Numbered from the stretch's first letter, positions 37,011 to 47,758 are shown. The stretch is DNA of 64,000 bases from Candidatus Peregrinibacteria bacterium (GCA_018658105.1 JABHVW010000014.1:1-64000); one strand, 5' to 3'. The notes: generated by a model not told the origin, from the letters alone. Made by a program: numbers and translations.

Positions 37011-37955
37011 ATGTCTAAAGTTTGTACCATTCCTGCTTTTAGTTCTGATTTCAAAGTTTCTGTAATTGGATGTGGGAATGTTGGAGCTGCTGCGGCTTAT
37101 GCAATGCTTATTGATGGCACGCCGGCTGAGGTGGTTTTGGTGGATAGGAAGATTGAAAAGGCTCAGGCTCTTGCTCTGGATTTTGAACATTCAATGGCTT
37201 TTTATGACAACACGAAAGTAACGGCAAGTGATGATTATGCGGCATGTGCCGATTCTAGTATTATTGTGATTACGGCTGGGGCAAGGCAGAAAGAAGGGGA
37301 GACAAGGCTAGATTTGGTGGCAAAGAATAAGGCGATTTTTGCGGAGATTATTCCTGCACTTGCTAAAGCGGCGCCGAATTCAATTTTGGTGATTGTTTCT
37401 AATCCGGTAGATGTGCTGACTTATGAGGCTGTTAAACTTTCTGGCTTTCCTGAAAATAGAGTTTTTGGAACAGGGACTATGCTCGATACTGCGCGTTTTA
37501 AATTCCACCTATCTGAGAAGCTTTGTATGAGCCCACATAGTGTGAATGCATTTATTTTGGGTGAGCATGGCGATACATCTTTTCCGGCTTTGAGTAGTGC
37601 AAACGTTGCTGGGGTGCCCTTACTTGAAATGGAGCACATGTGTGAAGGTGATGCAGAGACTTGTTATTCAGATACACGAAATGCGGCTTACGATATTATT
37701 AAAGGAATGGGTTATACCTGCTATTCAATTGGAATTGTGATTCGAGAAATTATGTCTCATATTTATCATCATTCAAAAGTGGTTCTGCCTCTATCGGTTG
37801 TTTTGCATGACTATTATGGCCATAGCGATGTGGCTTTGAGCGTGCCTTGTATTTTGGATAGTACTGGGGTTGCAGAGCAAATAAAATTGCCCCTGAACCA
37901 GAAGGAACAGGAGCAACTTTCTAAGTCTGTTGAGACTTTGAAGTCTTATTTGTAG
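37011..37955 (+). CDS. ldh: L-lactate dehydrogenase
   Basis: VIGCGNVGAAAAYAML, GARQKEGETRLDLV (Gln at substrate-specificity position), VSNPVDVLTY, GEHGDTSFPALS. Confidence 0.88.
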   Translation: MSKVCTIPAFSSDFKVSVIGCGNVGAAAAYAMLIDGTPAEVVLVDRKIEKAQALALDFEHSMAFYDNTKVTASDDYAACADSSIIVITAGARQKEGETRLDLVAKNKAIFAEIIPALAKAAPNSILVIVSNPVDVLTYEAVKLSGFPENRVFGTGTMLDTARFKFHLSEKLCMSPHSVNAFILGEHGDTSFPALSSANVAGVPLLEMEHMCEGDAETCYSDTRNAAYDIIKGMGYTCYSIGIVIREIMSHIYHHSKVVLPLSVVLHDYYGHSDVALSVPCILDSTGVAEQIKLPLNQKEQEQLSKSVETLKSYL

Positions 37956-39328
37956 AAACTGCTATATGCATTGTTAACCATTTCAGCAGCTTCGGCACGA
38001 GTTAACATGTTTGCTGGTCCGAAAGTGTTGTCTGTGTAACCTCTTACGATTCCATAGTCGTATGCAGTTCTAACATATGGTGAATACCATGAGTAACTTT
38101 GTACATCTGCAAATGGAGTTGTTGTTCCAGTCGTATTGATATCTGCAGCACGAACTATCATTGCTACGGCTTCTGCACGATTGATACGTGCATTTGGGTA
38201 GAAGTAGTAATCGTAGCTGATGATGTCTAGTTCATAAGCGGCTAGAATGTATTCGTAGTACCAGCTTGAAGAGCTAACATCTCGGTATGGTTCGTCTTCA
38301 TCGTCGTAGTCATCAATGTCGATGTCTGCGTTTAGAAGAACCATTTTTAGGAATTCAGCACGAGTTATATCGTCGTTTGGATTGTAGTAGTAACGGCTGT
38401 CACCATCTACAACGTCACGACAATATAGGCTGTTGATTGCGAACTCTGCCCAGTGAAGGTAAGTGTCGCGGAAATCTACGTCACAGTCACCAGATAGGTA
38501 AACGTCGTCGTTTCTATCACGATCACGGCGATCATCATCATCATCATCGTTGCTTCCTTCGTCTTCTAATTCTACGCTGTATGAAAGTCGGCTTGAGCTA
38601 AGGCTTCCAACGCTGAAGCTAATTTCTTCGTAACGGTGGTCATCAATTTCAATTGTATATTTTGTATCTGAAGCTTCGGCTTGAAGGGCGAATTCATATT
38701 CACCATCACCAAGGTCACGGAAGCCATAGATTTTGTTATCTGAACCATTGCTAACGTCGAAATCATTCTTTGCTAGAGTTGTAACTTCATCGTTATCTTC
38801 ATCTTCGATAATAAGGCGAAGATTGTAAGTACGAGTTGAGATTTGATCAACTTCAGGTGAGTCGTCTACGTCGCTTTCAGGTTTAACACGTAACCAGTAA
38901 GCGCTAGTTCCTTCAACAAGATTAGCTTCCCAGTCTGAAGGGATGTTGAACTCAATAGTGAAGAATTCGTCGTCTGATTCTGTAGTTGTGTTTAGGTCGT
39001 CCCATGAATTTCCATCATAGTATTCCCATTCGTTTCCTGAATCGTAATCGTCTGCATCAGAAGGGATTTCAAGAAAAACTCTGTCGAATTTAGCTTTCAT
39101 TCCGATGTATGCGTATTGATCGTCTTCGTCATGATCTGGGAAGATTTCAAAATCGTCGCCATCGTTTGACTCAGCTTCGTTTGATTCGTTGTGAGTATTG
39201 TCGCCAATTGTATAAACATAGTCGACATTTGCGTTAGCATCGTCGATTACATCAAGTGCAAGGGCAGTAACAGGCATTAGACCTACTGAGAAAATTGTTA
39301 GCAGCAATGTGCTTAGTAAACGTTTCAT
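37946..39328 (-). CDS. SLH-domain surface protein
   Basis: Signal peptide and three SLH repeats (DDITRAEFLKM, ARINRAEAVAM, NMLTRAEAAEM); Asp-rich linker. Confidence 0.85.
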   Translation of the reverse strand: MKRLLSTLLLTIFSVGLMPVTALALDVIDDANANVDYVYTIGDNTHNESNEAESNDGDDFEIFPDHDEDDQYAYIGMKAKFDRVFLEIPSDADDYDSGNEWEYYDGNSWDDLNTTTESDDEFFTIEFNIPSDWEANLVEGTSAYWLRVKPESDVDDSPEVDQISTRTYNLRLIIEDEDNDEVTTLAKNDFDVSNGSDNKIYGFRDLGDGEYEFALQAEASDTKYTIEIDDHRYEEISFSVGSLSSSRLSYSVELEDEGSNDDDDDDRRDRDRNDDVYLSGDCDVDFRDTYLHWAEFAINSLYCRDVVDGDSRYYYNPNDDITRAEFLKMVLLNADIDIDDYDDEDEPYRDVSSSSWYYEYILAAYELDIISYDYYFYPNARINRAEAVAMIVRAADINTTGTTTPFADVQSYSWYSPYVRTAYDYGIVRGYTDNTFGPANMLTRAEAAEMVNNAYSSFYK

Positions 39329-39375
39329 GTTTAACAGGTTATTAGCTGCGACTATACCCCCGTTTATCGAATTTG

Positions 39376-40245
39376 TCAATGCTTCTTAGCCTTTAATTTT
39401 GGAAGGCCGTATTTGAGGAACATTGCAAGTAAAATTATAGTTCCAATTAGAAGGAATATATTATTTAAAACGATGACTACTACTAATAGTATTGCCCATA
39501 TAATTGCTGCTGCAAGTGCCATAATTGCGTAAACTATACCTTTGAGGCTTGTATCTATAAAGCCACCGAAGAATGGTATTGCCCGGAATGCTCCTAAGAT
39601 TGGTGCTGCGAATTGTGAGCTAAGAGCTAAGAATCCGAATATCATTAATATAAGGGAGAAAAACCTCATTGCCCATTTTAGGCCTTTGTCGCGTACTTGT
39701 AGTTCGAGAAGGCTCTGTTCGTAATTTTTCGTTGAAATAATTGTTTTTCCGCTTTGAGTTGCAAGCATGTCATCTGCTAAAGGAAGGTATGTGTAAGTGA
39801 TTCTTTCGGCTTCATTTTCAGTTGCTACTGTTTCTTCTCCAATGAAAAAGCTCTTTTCATTTGGGTAAACTGTTTCACCATTTATTTCGAAAGTGCTGAA
39901 TGCTTTATCTTCTTTTGTGAATTCCCATTTTTTATCTTCAACTCTGTAACATTTTTCACAATTTTCGCTGCTTGTACATCTGTCTTCAACTTGTTCAATT
40001 ATAAATCTTTCTGGCTCTAAATCTCCACAAATGATTAATTCACCTTCTGTAAAAGTTTCTTCAACGCTTTTTATGTATACACATTCGCCGTCGCCTTCTG
40101 GGCATGTGAGGGGATCTGTTGCTGTTGTTTGCCCTTGAACAATAGTTGCTTTTTCAAATTGGCCTGCTAAATCTTGTGATTCACCTTGCCACATTGTGAT
40201 TGGTGAAAGAAACAATATAAGGAAGAGTCCGATTAAAAATTTCAT
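39376..40245 (-). CDS. TMEM43-like membrane protein
   Basis: N-terminal TM, large ectodomain, C-terminal KWAMRFFSLILMIFGFLALSSQFAAPILGAFRAIPFFGGFI and further TMs. Confidence 0.62.
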   Translation of the reverse strand: MKFLIGLFLILFLSPITMWQGESQDLAGQFEKATIVQGQTTATDPLTCPEGDGECVYIKSVEETFTEGELIICGDLEPERFIIEQVEDRCTSSENCEKCYRVEDKKWEFTKEDKAFSTFEINGETVYPNEKSFFIGEETVATENEAERITYTYLPLADDMLATQSGKTIISTKNYEQSLLELQVRDKGLKWAMRFFSLILMIFGFLALSSQFAAPILGAFRAIPFFGGFIDTSLKGIVYAIMALAAAIIWAILLVVVIVLNNIFLLIGTIILLAMFLKYGLPKLKAKKH

Positions 40246-40376
40246 GTGTGGTGGGTTAATATAATTTGAGCTTAATATGCTTTCTTGTAAACTGCAAGTA
40301 TGTCTATGCACAAAGTGCAATGATGAATGGTTTTCGTGGTGAGGTGACAAGGATGAGAGAAGATTCGGGGCTTATA

Positions 40377-40757
40377 TTAAGCTTCGGTAAGCTCTTTTAC
40401 GTGATCTATAATTTCATCTAATCTGTGTGCGGCTTTTAACATATACTTGTTTGCTCCGAGTGAAAGCATATTTTGTACTTTTGAATCACTTGCAGAGTTA
40501 CTTACAACAATTACTGGGATTGATTTAGTGTTTATGTTGGATTTAACTTGGGTTAAAAATCCTAATCCGTTTAGGTCACCTTTTAGGTAATAATCTAGCC
40601 AAATTAAGTTTGGTAAATCTGTGTTTTTTGATAAATGTTCTATGGCTTCATCTCCATTTGAAAAGATTACGGTTTTCATACCGGCAGCTTTTAGTTTTTC
40701 TGAAATTGCTTTTTGAAGTACTTCTTCGTCTTCTATTAGTAATATTGTTTTAGTCAT
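40377..40757 (-). CDS. response regulator receiver protein
   Basis: LLIEDEEVLQKAI, LIWLDYYLKGDLNG, VIVVSNS, KYMLKAAH. Confidence 0.9.
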   Translation of the reverse strand: MTKTILLIEDEEVLQKAISEKLKAAGMKTVIFSNGDEAIEHLSKNTDLPNLIWLDYYLKGDLNGLGFLTQVKSNINTKSIPVIVVSNSASDSKVQNMLSLGANKYMLKAAHRLDEIIDHVKELTEA

Positions 40758-40762
40758 ATGTT

Positions 40763-42799
40763 TTATGAAATTGTTACGTCACCAGATTTCTTTTGCATAC
40801 CTGCTTTAAGGAGAGTAAAAATAAATTTTGAACCTTTGCCTTCTGCACTTTCTATATTGATTTCACCTTCTGATGATTCAATGATTGTTTTAACTAGGTA
40901 TAGTCCTAGACCTGTTCCCTCTGCATCATGTTCAAGTATATTATCGGAACGGAAGAATTTTTGAAAGATACTTGGTAAATCTGCTTTTGGAATGCCGTAA
41001 CCGTTATCTGCCACTTCGCAAATAATATTTGTTTCATCTTGAGTGATTCTAATGGTGATTTCTCCACTTTTAGGGGTATATTTGTTAGCATTTGTAATTA
41101 AGTTTTTGAAAACTTCCCCAATCAGATTTGGGTCAATATTAATATCTTTTATTGCTTCATCAATTTCAATATTACATTTTTGTTTTTTTGCGCTGATTGC
41201 TTGTCTGATCTCCTTTAAGATTTTATCTACCAAATCTTTTAGATTTGTTGGCTTAGGTTCTACCATTATTCGGCCTGATTCAATTCTGGCAATATTAAGG
41301 AGAGAATTTACTAGGCTGATCATCCTCTCGTTTGAGGTGTTTATATCTGTTAGTAGTTCTCTTTGTTTATCATTTAATTCGCCAGCATCATTGTTTAAGA
41401 GCATTTCTGCAAGCCATTTCATAGCTGATAATGGTGTACGTAATTGATGTGATGCTAATGATATAAATTCTGTTTTCATTCGATCAATGCTCTTTTCTTT
41501 TGAAATGTCTCGTTCTATTCCTACGAAAAATTTTACCTCTGAATTACTGTCTAATACAGGTGCAATACTTAATTGGGCGTCATATTTTGAGCCATCTTTT
41601 CTTTTATTTTGTAGTTCACATTGATAAGGTTTTTTTTCGTCACTAATTATTTTCCACATATTTTCATAAAACTCACTGCTCATTAGACCGCCCCAAAGTT
41701 TGCCGGCTTTTGTACCGACTGCTTCTTCAATTGAGTATCCAGTAATTTGTTCTAAAGTTTTATTTGCATATACAATAACTCCTTTTTCATCTGTAATTAT
41801 TATTTGATCGGAGGCACTATCTACAGCTAATTTATATTTGTTTAAATCTTCTGCCAGTCGATCACTTTTTGCTTTTTCAAGCTCAACATCATCAAGAATA
41901 TTCAAAATGGCAATTTGCTGAGTCTCTAATTTGTCTTTCTGTAGCTTCATATCCATTGTTTGCTCACTTACTTTGCCTTCAATTTCAGTTCTTGATTCTT
42001 TGATTGCAGTTCCCATTTGAACAAATGTTTTTGCTAACTCGCCAATTTCATCATTTCGGTTAATCTTTAAGTTTAGGTCGAAATCACCTCTACTAAAGTT
42101 TTTTGAGGCTTGTTTTAACTTACGTATTGGGCTGGCAATTGCAGTTGATAGGGAAATTGCAATAATAAAACTAATAAAAGTGAATAAAGATATCATCGAT
42201 AAAATATAAAAAAGCACTTGAGATGTTTTTTCTTCAGTAGCTTTTGCTAATGATTGTATTTTTGTTATTGCATTTTGAGAATTGTCAATTATGTTGTTTA
42301 CTTCTGAAAATTGATTAATACCACTTGAATATATTAATTTTTGTTCAATGTATTCGGAACTATCTAAAATTTTTATTGCTTCAGTTAGCAAGCCTTGATC
42401 AGCTAATTCTATTGCTTCTTCTTCCATTGTTACTAATGTAAGATTTGATGTATTTATGTTTTCGAAAATTGCACCAATTTCTTCTGGATTTCTATTTATT
42501 GCTTCTTTTATTGTGCTATCTAATGCAGGTTCAGTTTCGAGATATCTTTGTTTCCAAATAATGTCTCCAGTAAGTGCATAATTACGTGCTGATTGAGTTA
42601 ATATTTCGTCGTAGTATCTTATAAGATTAGCTTCGAAATCTAATTGATTGGATTCATTTAAGACTTCAATTGCTTCGGGAATTTCGTTGGAAATTGACTC
42701 TGCGATTGATTTGATCTGTAAAAATACAGTCCCAACTAGAAATACAGATAAAATAATCTGAATCCCAAACGCACTTAAAATTTTCACAAAAATTTTCAT
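40763..42799 (-). CDS. membrane sensor histidine kinase (HAMP, PAS, HisKA, HATPase)
   Basis: Two TMs, HAMP-like ASPIRKLKQASKNFSRGDF, PAS, SLASHQLRTPLSAMKW, GTGLGLYLVKTI. Confidence 0.93.
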   Translation of the reverse strand: MKIFVKILSAFGIQIILSVFLVGTVFLQIKSIAESISNEIPEAIEVLNESNQLDFEANLIRYYDEILTQSARNYALTGDIIWKQRYLETEPALDSTIKEAINRNPEEIGAIFENINTSNLTLVTMEEEAIELADQGLLTEAIKILDSSEYIEQKLIYSSGINQFSEVNNIIDNSQNAITKIQSLAKATEEKTSQVLFYILSMISLFTFISFIIAISLSTAIASPIRKLKQASKNFSRGDFDLNLKINRNDEIGELAKTFVQMGTAIKESRTEIEGKVSEQTMDMKLQKDKLETQQIAILNILDDVELEKAKSDRLAEDLNKYKLAVDSASDQIIITDEKGVIVYANKTLEQITGYSIEEAVGTKAGKLWGGLMSSEFYENMWKIISDEKKPYQCELQNKRKDGSKYDAQLSIAPVLDSNSEVKFFVGIERDISKEKSIDRMKTEFISLASHQLRTPLSAMKWLAEMLLNNDAGELNDKQRELLTDINTSNERMISLVNSLLNIARIESGRIMVEPKPTNLKDLVDKILKEIRQAISAKKQKCNIEIDEAIKDINIDPNLIGEVFKNLITNANKYTPKSGEITIRITQDETNIICEVADNGYGIPKADLPSIFQKFFRSDNILEHDAEGTGLGLYLVKTIIESSEGEINIESAEGKGSKFIFTLLKAGMQKKSGDVTIS

Positions 42800-43054
42800 G
42801 CCGACCTATATTTATTTACGTGATTTTACCTGTTGATTATATGTTAAAGTTTCAGAAAGGTGAAATGTTAATTAGTAAGTTCCTACATTGAATGTAGTTG
42901 GTGTTATTCTTGCAAATAAGAGTGAAGAAGAAGAGTTATATGATGCTTATGATTTATATGTGAATATATACTGCGTAATATTAAATATGCGACTTGAAGA
43001 TATTTTTGATAAAGTTGCAATGTTTCTAGGCTTAACATCTAAACACTTTATAAA

Positions 43055-43420
43055 ATGGGTAAAATATTGATTGCAGAAGACGATAAATTTCTAGGTCAAA
43101 TTTATGAAGTTAAATTGACTAAGGAGGGATATGAAATTATTCGTGCAGTGAATGGAGAAGAGGCTGTTGCAAAGGCATTGTCTGAAAAACCGAGTTTAAT
43201 CTTATTAGATTTGGTAATGCCTAAGAAGGATGGTTTTGCTGTATTAACAGAAATTAAAGCAAATCCAGAAACGCAAAATATTCCTGTTATTATTATGTCT
43301 AATCTTGGTCAAGAATCTGATAAAAAGAAAGGTTTAGAGCTGGGTGCAGTTGATTATTTGGTAAAAGCTAATCTTTCAATTGAAGATATGATGCTTAAGA
43401 TAAAGACTCACATGCAGTAA
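43055..43420 (+). CDS. single-domain response regulator
   Basis: IAEDDKFLGQIYEV, LILLDLVMPKKDG, IMSNLGQ, YLVKAN. Confidence 0.93.
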   Translation: MGKILIAEDDKFLGQIYEVKLTKEGYEIIRAVNGEEAVAKALSEKPSLILLDLVMPKKDGFAVLTEIKANPETQNIPVIIMSNLGQESDKKKGLELGAVDYLVKANLSIEDMMLKIKTHMQ

Positions 43421-44155
43421 TTAGCTTCTGTATTTTTCGGCGAAATTTTTAAGGATTTTCCTTGGGTTAGGAATGTCGAATTTTTTTGCATCGTCAATTA
43501 TCTTTTTTGCATCTTCAGCAGGAAAGTAGCCTTTGTGTTTATAAATGTTCACTCTATTTTCTATGCCTTCAACATCTAGTTCAGGGTGAAATTGGCTAGC
43601 GTAAACATTGTTTTTTACTCTGATTATATGTATAGGGCATTTTTCAGAGCTAGCTAATAAGGTGGCACCTTTAGGTAGATTTTGGCATGATTCTTTATGA
43701 CCGCTAAAAGCAATAAATGATTTTGGTAGATTTTTTAAAAGTGGGTCGTTTTGTCCATCTTCATTTAATGTAATTTCTATAGCTTCAACACTTTCTGAAT
43801 AACGGCCTGTGGCCACTTCGCCACCCATGGCTTTTGTGAGAGTGCAAAGCCCTGTGCAGGCACCAAAGTATGGAAAATCTTTTTCAATGATTTCTTTTTG
43901 TAAGTCATTTAGTTGTGGTTCGAACTTTTGTTCTGCAGGTGTTTTTTTATCTGTTGGATCGCTGACCATGAGAGGCCCTCCACCAACAATCACTCCAGAA
44001 TAATCTTGCAAATTTAGCTCTGGGATCCCATTTTGTTCCATTCTAATTCTGACTACTTCATTTTTGGTTAAACCTGAGTATTTTAAAATTGATTGAAACT
44101 CGTGATCAGCTGCTTCATCAACTGTGCGAAGTTGTAAAATTAGGAATGGTTTCAT
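43421..44155 (-). CDS. class I glutamine amidotransferase
   Basis: FGACTGLCTLTKAMGG nucleophile elbow, SQFHPELDVEG. Confidence 0.83.
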   Translation of the reverse strand: MKPFLILQLRTVDEAADHEFQSILKYSGLTKNEVVRIRMEQNGIPELNLQDYSGVIVGGGPLMVSDPTDKKTPAEQKFEPQLNDLQKEIIEKDFPYFGACTGLCTLTKAMGGEVATGRYSESVEAIEITLNEDGQNDPLLKNLPKSFIAFSGHKESCQNLPKGATLLASSEKCPIHIIRVKNNVYASQFHPELDVEGIENRVNIYKHKGYFPAEDAKKIIDDAKKFDIPNPRKILKNFAEKYRS

Positions 44156-44248
44156 AATTGTCCTATTGAATAGGTGTCTAATGTTACCATATTTGTTTTG
44201 TTATACAAATTGATGTATTTTTTTGTGGATTATATCCACTTTAATAAT

Positions 44249-46048
44249 ATGAAAAAAACTCTAATTCTTTTGTGCTTAAGTTCTATTTTGCTTGCGGCTT
44301 GTTCTGCGAAAGTTGTGAAAAATATGGATGTAGATAATTTGAAAGAGAAGGTAGAAAGCCATCTTTCTGATCAGGATTTTTCACCTATCTTAGAGGATTT
44401 AACTGTAGATGAAAGATCTCCGTCGGTTGTAGAAAATACAGATGGTACTAAAACTCACAAAGTAATTGTGAAGCAAAATGGGGCGTTTTTACCTAGTAAA
44501 CTTGAGATTGAAAAAGGTGATACTGTTGAGTGGGATTTCTTTCATAGAACAGATGCAATTGCTTCGGTTTCTGAGCCTGGGGTTTGTGATTCATATGAAG
44601 AGTATAACGATGATGAGGCTTTTGTAGGGCCTATGCCAAGGTTAGTTTCTGGAGTTTTTATTACAGGGAGTCATGAAGAAGGTTTGATTGAGGAAAATGC
44701 TAATGATGCAGATGCATTTTGTCCCCATGATAAGGTGAATGTAAAAACGGGTGATTTACATATTTGTAAAATTGGAGATAAGCATGAAACTATGGCGCAA
44801 ACATGGCAGAATTCTGATTTAACAGGTGTTTATATTAGAATTGATTGGCATGAGGTTCATAAGGCTCCTGGTGTTTTTGATTGGACTATTTTAGATAGAG
44901 AGGTTGAAAGAGCTGTGGAGAGTGGAAAAGTTTATAGTTTATCTCTTCGGTCTGGTAAGCATGGAGAGCCAGATTGGATTTCTGATGAATCGGTTGTAGG
45001 TGCTGCGAATGTAGTTAAGGAATATCATTTTGTTGATGGTGGCGATAGTTTAGAGCCTGGGCAATGTGGTTCGCAACTATATTTGGCTAGTCCTACCGAT
45101 CCAAATTATCAGAAATATTACTTTGAAGTTTTGGAGGCTGCAGCTGATCATCTGAAAGAGAAAAATGCTTGGTATAGAAATTTGGCATACATAAAGCCAA
45201 GTGGAGCTAATATGTTTACTCATGAAAATCGTGTACCTAAGCGTTGTGAGCCGGGCTGTTTGTGTAATCCAGAAGTTTGGGTTGAGGCTGGTTATACACC
45301 TTCTGGAATATACGACTTCTATAGCAAACAAACTGAGCTTTTGGCGGAAGCGTTTCCTGAAAAAGATATGAGTTATATGTTGATTCAAGGTGGTTTTCCT
45401 AAAGTTGGAGAAAATGGTGAATATGAAGGTCAAGATGGTGTAGATGAAGATGATTTGCCGAGGGGGGTTGAACAAACTGAAAAAATAATTAAGCAAGGTA
45501 TTGAGGAGCATGGCACTCGATTTGTTGTGCAGCACAATGGTTTGCGAGAAAAGCCGCAAGATGGATTTAATTATAATACTGCGGCATGTCCAAATGAGGG
45601 GCAGCATCCAATTAAGAAGCCTTATGGTGCGGTTGGTTCTGGTTGCCCGAATCAGTGGGCGCTCAAAGCCGGTGCGGCTGGAAATCCTACGGCGTTTCAG
45701 ACTTTAAATTTGAAGGGGATTGAAAGTTTGGAAGAGTTGCAGTCGACATTTCAGAATTTCTGGGATAATTCGGATGGTATTTTCTTAGAAATATATGAGG
45801 AACTTCTTTGGAAAGTTGCAAAAAATAATGGTGTGATGGATGAGCTGAGCGGAAAAACTTTATCTGATTGGATTGAAGCCATGCATCAACGTCGTTTAGA
45901 TGATTGGAAAGATGTGGCTGGTGATCCTTTTCCGATGTCTTTTAGCCATACATTTGATGATGTGGAGGAAGGGGCAAAAATAAATTATGTGAATCCAACT
46001 AAATGTGGTGATTATGGTGACTATTATGGCACTGTTCAGATTCAATAA
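44249..46048 (+). CDS. lipoprotein with cupredoxin-like N-domain and glycoside-hydrolase-like TIM-barrel domain
   Basis: Lipobox LLAAC; GAFLPSKLEIEKGDTVEWDF; TGVYIRIDWHEVHKAPGVFDWTILDREVERAVESGKVYSLSLR. Confidence 0.65.
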   Translation: MKKTLILLCLSSILLAACSAKVVKNMDVDNLKEKVESHLSDQDFSPILEDLTVDERSPSVVENTDGTKTHKVIVKQNGAFLPSKLEIEKGDTVEWDFFHRTDAIASVSEPGVCDSYEEYNDDEAFVGPMPRLVSGVFITGSHEEGLIEENANDADAFCPHDKVNVKTGDLHICKIGDKHETMAQTWQNSDLTGVYIRIDWHEVHKAPGVFDWTILDREVERAVESGKVYSLSLRSGKHGEPDWISDESVVGAANVVKEYHFVDGGDSLEPGQCGSQLYLASPTDPNYQKYYFEVLEAAADHLKEKNAWYRNLAYIKPSGANMFTHENRVPKRCEPGCLCNPEVWVEAGYTPSGIYDFYSKQTELLAEAFPEKDMSYMLIQGGFPKVGENGEYEGQDGVDEDDLPRGVEQTEKIIKQGIEEHGTRFVVQHNGLREKPQDGFNYNTAACPNEGQHPIKKPYGAVGSGCPNQWALKAGAAGNPTAFQTLNLKGIESLEELQSTFQNFWDNSDGIFLEIYEELLWKVAKNNGVMDELSGKTLSDWIEAMHQRRLDDWKDVAGDPFPMSFSHTFDDVEEGAKINYVNPTKCGDYGDYYGTVQIQ

Positions 46049-46057
46049 TTATTTCTT

Positions 46058-47296
46058 GTGAAGAAAATTTTTCCAATATTGCCGCTTCACTTTGTGAATG
46101 TACTGGGTTTCTCGCTTTTGATTCCTGTATTGCCGAGTGTTATTGCAGAATATTCAGGGGTGAATCAGGGGCTTTTATATGGGCTTTTGCTTTCTTCATA
46201 TTCTTTTATGCAATTTATTGCGGCGCCTTATTTGGGTAAATTAAGCGATAGATATGGGAGGCGTTTGCTTTTGATTTTGAGCCAAATTGGAACTTTGCTT
46301 TCGTGGATTATTTTTGCTTCGGCGTATTTCTTGCCGGATGATTTGCAGGTGTGGAATATGTCTGTGGCGCTTTTGGTGATTTTGTTTGCAAGAATATTTG
46401 ATGGTTTAACGGGTGGAAATGTTTCGGTTGCACATGCTTGGGTTTCTGACAGGACAAATAAATCGGAGAAGACGAAGGCCTTTGGAATTGTTGGTGCGGT
46501 TTATGGATTTGGATTTTTGTTGGGTCCTGCGCTTGGTGGTTTTTCTGTGGCCACGCCAATTGCATATTTAGGTACCGCAATTTTGGCGATTATTATTTCT
46601 TTGGTAACTCTTGTTGTAATTTGTGTAGGTTTGCCGGAGTCTTTGCCGAAAGCAAAACGTAAAGTGAGTGAACGAATGGAGCTTTGGCAGCATTTGAACT
46701 TTTTTGCGAAATTTCGATTGTTTAGAGAGAATAAAAAGATTCGTCCACTTTTGTCTTCGCGCGTGGTTTTTGCACTTGTTTATGTGGCGGTTACAACTTC
46801 GATGATTTTGCTTTTTCAAAATCACTATTTATTGATACCGATTGAACTTGGTTTTGTAATTAGTGTGGTTGGATTGTTTTCAATAGTGAATCAAGCATTT
46901 ATTGTGCCTTTCGTTGAGCGAAAAATTGGTTTGGTTAAAACTTTTTATGTGGGGCTATTGCTGACTGCCGTATCTCTTTTGATTTTGCCTTTATTGCCTT
47001 GGGGCTTGGGGAATGTCTTTTGGGGTTGGCCTTTTTGGCTATTTTTGATTAATTCCTTCCCGTTCAATTTGGGGCTTTCAATGGTAATTACTAGTTTTAA
47101 AGCTTTGATTACTACTAGCACACATGAGTCTGCACAAGGGGAGGCGACAGGCTTGGATGAATCGATTACATCATTTGGTCATGGGGTGGCGCCGCTTTTT
47201 GCGGGGCTTTTATATGATCAATTTTCTTTTTGGATTTTTGGTGCATACGGTGCAATTTTAATTGTACTTTTTGCTAAGTGTATTAAGTTTAAATGA
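46058..47296 (+). CDS. MFS transporter (GTG start)
   Basis: FIAAPYLGKLSDRYGRRLLLI, FDGLTGGNVSVAHAWVSD. Confidence 0.88.
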   Translation: MKKIFPILPLHFVNVLGFSLLIPVLPSVIAEYSGVNQGLLYGLLLSSYSFMQFIAAPYLGKLSDRYGRRLLLILSQIGTLLSWIIFASAYFLPDDLQVWNMSVALLVILFARIFDGLTGGNVSVAHAWVSDRTNKSEKTKAFGIVGAVYGFGFLLGPALGGFSVATPIAYLGTAILAIIISLVTLVVICVGLPESLPKAKRKVSERMELWQHLNFFAKFRLFRENKKIRPLLSSRVVFALVYVAVTTSMILLFQNHYLLIPIELGFVISVVGLFSIVNQAFIVPFVERKIGLVKTFYVGLLLTAVSLLILPLLPWGLGNVFWGWPFWLFLINSFPFNLGLSMVITSFKALITTSTHESAQGEATGLDESITSFGHGVAPLFAGLLYDQFSFWIFGAYGAILIVLFAKCIKFK

Positions 47297-47310
47297 GCAG
47301 CTCAAGGTGC

Positions 47311-47339
47311 TTGATAAGATAGTGCAAATGTGGTATAAT
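47311..47339 (+). promoter_or_regulatory. promoter of 47375..47758
   Basis: TTGATA-N17-TATAAT with TGG extended -10. Confidence 0.78.
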
Positions 47340-47374
47340 AATATAATGTATTTATTTCTTAACCCACTGAATAC

Positions 47375-47758
47375 ATGAATGAAACTACTTTACTTTTGGC
47401 CCAATTGATGGGGCCTGTACTCCTAGTTATGGGGCTTTCTGGCCTTGTAAATAAGGGTATGTATATGGATTGGCGTAAACAGTTAACAGGTAAAAACATG
47501 CACCTAGTTTTTATGGGTATTGTTGAATTTGTTGCTGGTATAGCTGTTGTTCTTACTCATAATCTTTGGGGAAATTTCACAGAGATTTTAGTTACTTTAA
47601 TGGGTTGGGGTATGCTGTTTGAAGGTTTACTTCTTCTTATTGCAACTGATGCTTATGGAAAAACTGCAGGTAAATTTATGATGCCTTCGTTGATTAAATT
47701 AGCTTCAATTCTTGGTGTACTTCTTGGTGGTTACCTTGTTTGGGTAGCTTATCTTTAG
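47375..47758 (+). CDS. four-TM membrane protein
   Basis: 127 aa hydrophobic ORF with near-consensus promoter and strong downstream terminator. Confidence 0.75.
   Translation: MNETTLLLAQLMGPVLLVMGLSGLVNKGMYMDWRKQLTGKNMHLVFMGIVEFVAGIAVVLTHNLWGNFTEILVTLMGWGMLFEGLLLLIATDAYGKTAGKFMMPSLIKLASILGVLLGGYLVWVAYL

Noticed and set aside
42888-43070. ORF 42888..43070 +
   Set aside because: Occupies the promoter region between divergent kinase and regulator genes and overlaps the regulator start; no recognisable features.
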